From Roseiarcus sp963781895 (lineage in GTDB: Bacteria; Pseudomonadota; Alphaproteobacteria; Rhizobiales; Beijerinckiaceae): DNA of 64,000 nt. The position numbers were made by a program, and so were the translations under genes. The notes beneath the pieces were generated by a model. It ran no database searches, had not been told where the DNA came from, and was given only the letters and a program-made list of their open reading frames with translations. The stretch lies in assembly GCA_963781895.1 (NCBI GenBank), contig CAWAIM010000037.1:1-64000 (forward strand). The letters run 5' to 3'. Below are positions 63,608 through 64,000 of this stretch, in pieces (the first letter of the stretch is position 1; each line of letters begins with the position of its first letter).

Positions 63608-64000
63608 CGCCCGCGCTGGCAAAGGGGGCGGACGCGCGGTCGGCGGCGACGGCGCCAAATATCGACGCCTTGAACTGGCCGGCGCTCGAGGCCGACCTCG
63701 ACGCGTTCGGCGCCGCGGTCGCGCCAAAGCTGCTCTCGCCCCCGGCCTGCCGCGCGCTCGCGGCGCTCTACGATGACGAGGCGCTCTTCCGCTCGCGCGT
63801 GGTGATGGCGCGCCACGGCTTTGGCCGGGGCGAATACAAGTATTTCGCCGATCCGCTGCCTGGCCTGGTCGCCGCGCTTCGCCGCAGCCTGTACCGACGG
63901 CTTGCGCCGATCGCCGACCGCTGGAACGAAGCGATGGGGGTCGCGGTCCGCTATCCGGCCGAGCACGAGGCCTTCCGCGCGCGATGCCAAGAAGCGGGCC
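63604..64000 (+). CDS. 2-oxoglutarate/Fe(II) oxygenase-like protein, partial
   Basis: The first 132 codons, cut by the window end. MTPALAKGADARSAATAPNI, then ALEADLDAFGAAVAPKLLSP, FRSRVVMARHGFGRGEYKYF and ADPLPGLVAALRRSLYRRLA match the N-terminal half of a 2OG-Fe(II) oxygenase family protein; the HxD...H iron site would lie beyond the window. It starts inside the ada stop (ATGA), so it is probably part of the adaptive alkylation response, filling the place of alkB (inference). Confidence 0.8.
   Translation, partial: MTPALAKGADARSAATAPNIDALNWPALEADLDAFGAAVAPKLLSPPACRALAALYDDEALFRSRVVMARHGFGRGEYKYFADPLPGLVAALRRSLYRRLAPIADRWNEAMGVAVRYPAEHEAFRARCQEAG

Overview
The window comes from a GC-rich alphaproteobacterial methylotroph or methanotroph, most like the Methylocystaceae/Beijerinckiaceae group. 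The basis is a nearly complete tetrahydromethanopterin (H4MPT)/methylofuran formaldehyde-oxidation gene island, a lanthanide-type methanol dehydrogenase locus (xoxF-xoxG-xoxJ), and Rhizobiales-style palindromic intergenic repeats. The genus is inferred from gene content only.

Layout. 1-2.3 kb: end of an IS1634-like transposase, then the leftward rpmI-rplT-pheS cluster, which reads only with several frame changes. 2.4-6.7 kb: an insertion-sequence island with an ISNCY-type element split by an IS481-type element (7-bp target duplication), a 205-bp MITE-like element, G-rich repeats and an intact ISAs1 element (9-bp target duplication). 6.7-11.1 kb: accessory metabolism (SpoIIAA-like protein, 8-oxoguanine deaminase, orphan NMT1-type binding protein, cytochrome c, methyltransferase). 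11.5-37.7 kb: the C1 island. It holds a leftward overlapping operon of cofactor-biosynthesis candidates (kinase, flavoprotein, DHPS-like, DUF447, HisA-like), a rightward MfnF-like gene, xoxFGJ behind a 1.56-kb non-coding stretch, an MfnB-FolB fusion, mtdB and mptG, small exported proteins, the fhcBADC formyltransferase/hydrolase operon, and an ATP-grasp/mch/ATP-grasp/CitG-like/fae cluster. 37.7-41.7 kb: an orphan periplasmic binding protein beside a divergent NarL-type regulator and histidine kinase. 41.9-53.1 kb: tRNA-Asn, nnr, small cytochrome, TPR protein, FucU-like protein, tilS-cpoB-pal and a cupin. 53.2-58.8 kb: TPP riboswitch and thiCOSGED. 58.9-64 kb: mutS, a LysE-type exporter, ada and a partial oxygenase.

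How it works together. XoxF oxidises methanol to formaldehyde in the periplasm and passes electrons to XoxG. Fae condenses formaldehyde with H4MPT, MtdB oxidises it to the methenyl form, Mch hydrolyses that to formyl-H4MPT, and the Fhc complex transfers and releases the formyl group as formate. Surrounding genes (mptG, MfnB-FolB, MfnE/MfnF-like, DHPS-like, flavoprotein, ATP-grasp) probably make H4MPT and methylofuran.

Quality note. About fifteen otherwise well-conserved genes need one or more single-base frame corrections (pheS, rplT, rpmI, guaD-like, both transposase pieces, fhcB, cytochrome at 45 kb, TPR gene, pal, cupin, thiO, thiG, lysE-like). Several are essential genes, so I read most of these as sequence errors rather than decay. 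The density is highest in the first 5 kb. Genes given as CDS but described as frame-disrupted are of this kind.
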